Source: a virus. From it: a stretch of DNA of 64,000 bases. The notes below the pieces were generated by a model. The model did no database searches. It saw only the letters and a list, made by a program, of their open reading frames with translations, and was not told the DNA's origin. This document shows, piece after piece, positions 63,558 through 64,000 of this stretch. Position numbers and translations under genes: made by a program. Within the stretch, counting starts at the first letter, position 1, and every line of letters begins with the position of its first letter. The stretch is from IMG/VR virus record IMGVR_UViG_3300028654_000001, positions 186,001 to 250,000 of that record; one strand, 5' to 3'.

Positions 63558-64000
63558 ATGGCATCGGACCTCCACCTAATCCAACGGGTAGCATCAAAGT
63601 GGTCGAGTAAGGATTTTGAGTCAAGGTATGCCCGCCTTCTGCTTTCGATGTCAAGGGATCAAGCCAAAAAGGTCCTTGGTTTCCCTCCAAATGCTAACCC
63701 ATCAGAAAGTGAAATTACCAAGAACTATAGGGAGTTGGCTCTTAGGAACCACCCTGATCGTGGTGGTGATCTTGACACAATGGTGGAGATCAATGTTGCC
63801 AAGGATGTGCTGACCGGAAAGGCTCAGGAACGTTGGCAACCAGAGCCGAGCCCAGAGCGTACTAAATACAAGCCACCCCCACGTCCAGAGGCAGCCTACA
63901 CAGTGAAAGGGGTTCCATTTGCCGCCGCTTGGTCTGGAGCAGGGGTCCCAAGTGGCACTGATTGGAAGTTCGTCAGTGAGCAAGTTAGCTTGTACAGTAA
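63558..64000 (+). CDS. J-domain protein, truncated at window edge
   Basis: From ATG 63558, the frame is open to the last base (147 residues seen). N-terminus DLHLIQRVASKWSSKDFESRYARLL, the shared LxxRVxxRF-type start. Then a J-domain: ARLLLSMSRDQAKKVLGFPPNANPSESEITKNYRELALRNHPDRGGDLDTMVEINVAKDVL, with the HPD motif that stimulates Hsp70. The remainder is Pro-rich and unassigned. Likely recruits host DnaK. Confidence 0.8.
   Translation, partial: MASDLHLIQRVASKWSSKDFESRYARLLLSMSRDQAKKVLGFPPNANPSESEITKNYRELALRNHPDRGGDLDTMVEINVAKDVLTGKAQERWQPEPSPERTKYKPPPRPEAAYTVKGVPFAAAWSGAGVPSGTDWKFVSEQVSLYS

Noticed and set aside
1-64000. tRNA, rRNA or CRISPR loci
   Set aside because: I looked for T-arm-like GGTTCGAATCC segments, rRNA-like runs and regularly spaced repeats in all gaps and found none; many TTCGAA occurrences are inside TRFER or other coding sequences.

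Overview
The window looks like part of a large tailed double-stranded DNA bacteriophage genome with moderate GC. Evidence: about 110 small, tightly packed genes on both strands that often overlap by 1 to 8 nt (ATGA, GTGA or TTGA junctions); two HNH homing-type endonucleases; viral-style nucleotide metabolism (thymidine kinase, dNMP kinase, HD 5'-nucleotidase, three nucleoside deoxyribosyltransferase-like proteins); RNA repair proteins (RNA ligase, CCA-adding enzyme, 2H phosphoesterase); and a small lysis-like block (lysozyme-like protein, glucosaminidase). No capsid, tail, terminase, polymerase, rRNA or tRNA gene is recognisable, so this is an accessory, metabolic and host-takeover part of the genome. 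The host cannot be named.

Layout. 1-9.5 kb: small unknown genes, pyrF, a deoxyribosyltransferase, a zinc metallopeptidase and an HD nucleotidase. 9.5-12.8 kb: a scrambled duplication holding two CheY-like receivers (one frameshifted), a 39-codon fragment of the CCA-adding enzyme, an HNH gene and the intact CCA-adding enzyme. 12.8-24.7 kb: membrane and beta-rich proteins with a shared terminal peptide, an RNA ligase, a methyltransferase-like protein and thymidine kinase. 24.8-28.3 kb: a ParB-like protein and an AAA ATPase. 28.3-34.3 kb: a double HNH protein, a papain-like peptidase, a dual-specificity phosphatase, a HAD protein, a small lipoprotein and a NADAR protein. 34.4-43.8 kb: a dense block of TRFER-tagged proteins and a second AAA ATPase with a polyacidic tail. 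43.8-49.8 kb: a 2H phosphoesterase, pyrE, coaD and a leftward operon of unknown genes. 49.8-53.1 kb: a noncoding/small-gene region and the lysis-like block, including an ORF broken by an in-frame TAA. 53.1-64 kb: a leftward block with a CinA-like/NMN adenylyltransferase fusion, a pseudokinase, an adenylosuccinate synthetase, a vWA protein, nicotinamide phosphoribosyltransferase, an NrtR-type Nudix protein, a dNMP kinase and a deoxyribosyltransferase-Nudix fusion, ending in a truncated J-domain gene.

Two window-wide patterns stand out. First, a short peptide, consensus P-T-R-F-[ED]-R-[IVE] followed by acidic residues, occurs in about 21 otherwise unrelated proteins, usually at the very C-terminus and encoded by different synonymous codons. 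It looks like a docking or sorting tag. Second, the hexamer GGTGTA lies 8 to 15 nt before the start codon of 25 genes, with two more sites at 23-24 nt. It is almost always at unlinked or divergent junctions rather than inside overlapping operons, which suggests a phage-specific promoter core giving nearly leaderless mRNAs. It also resolves many start codons and exposes short genes missed by length cut-offs.

How the genes may work together: pyrE, pyrF, thymidine kinase, dNMP kinase, a PurA-like enzyme and the deoxyribosyltransferases would enlarge nucleotide pools. NAMPT, NMNAT, NrtR-like Nudix, CoaD and NADAR point to control of NAD and related cofactors, possibly against NAD-depleting or ADP-ribosylating host defences. 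RNA ligase, the CCA enzyme and the 2H protein could repair tRNAs cut by host anticodon nucleases.
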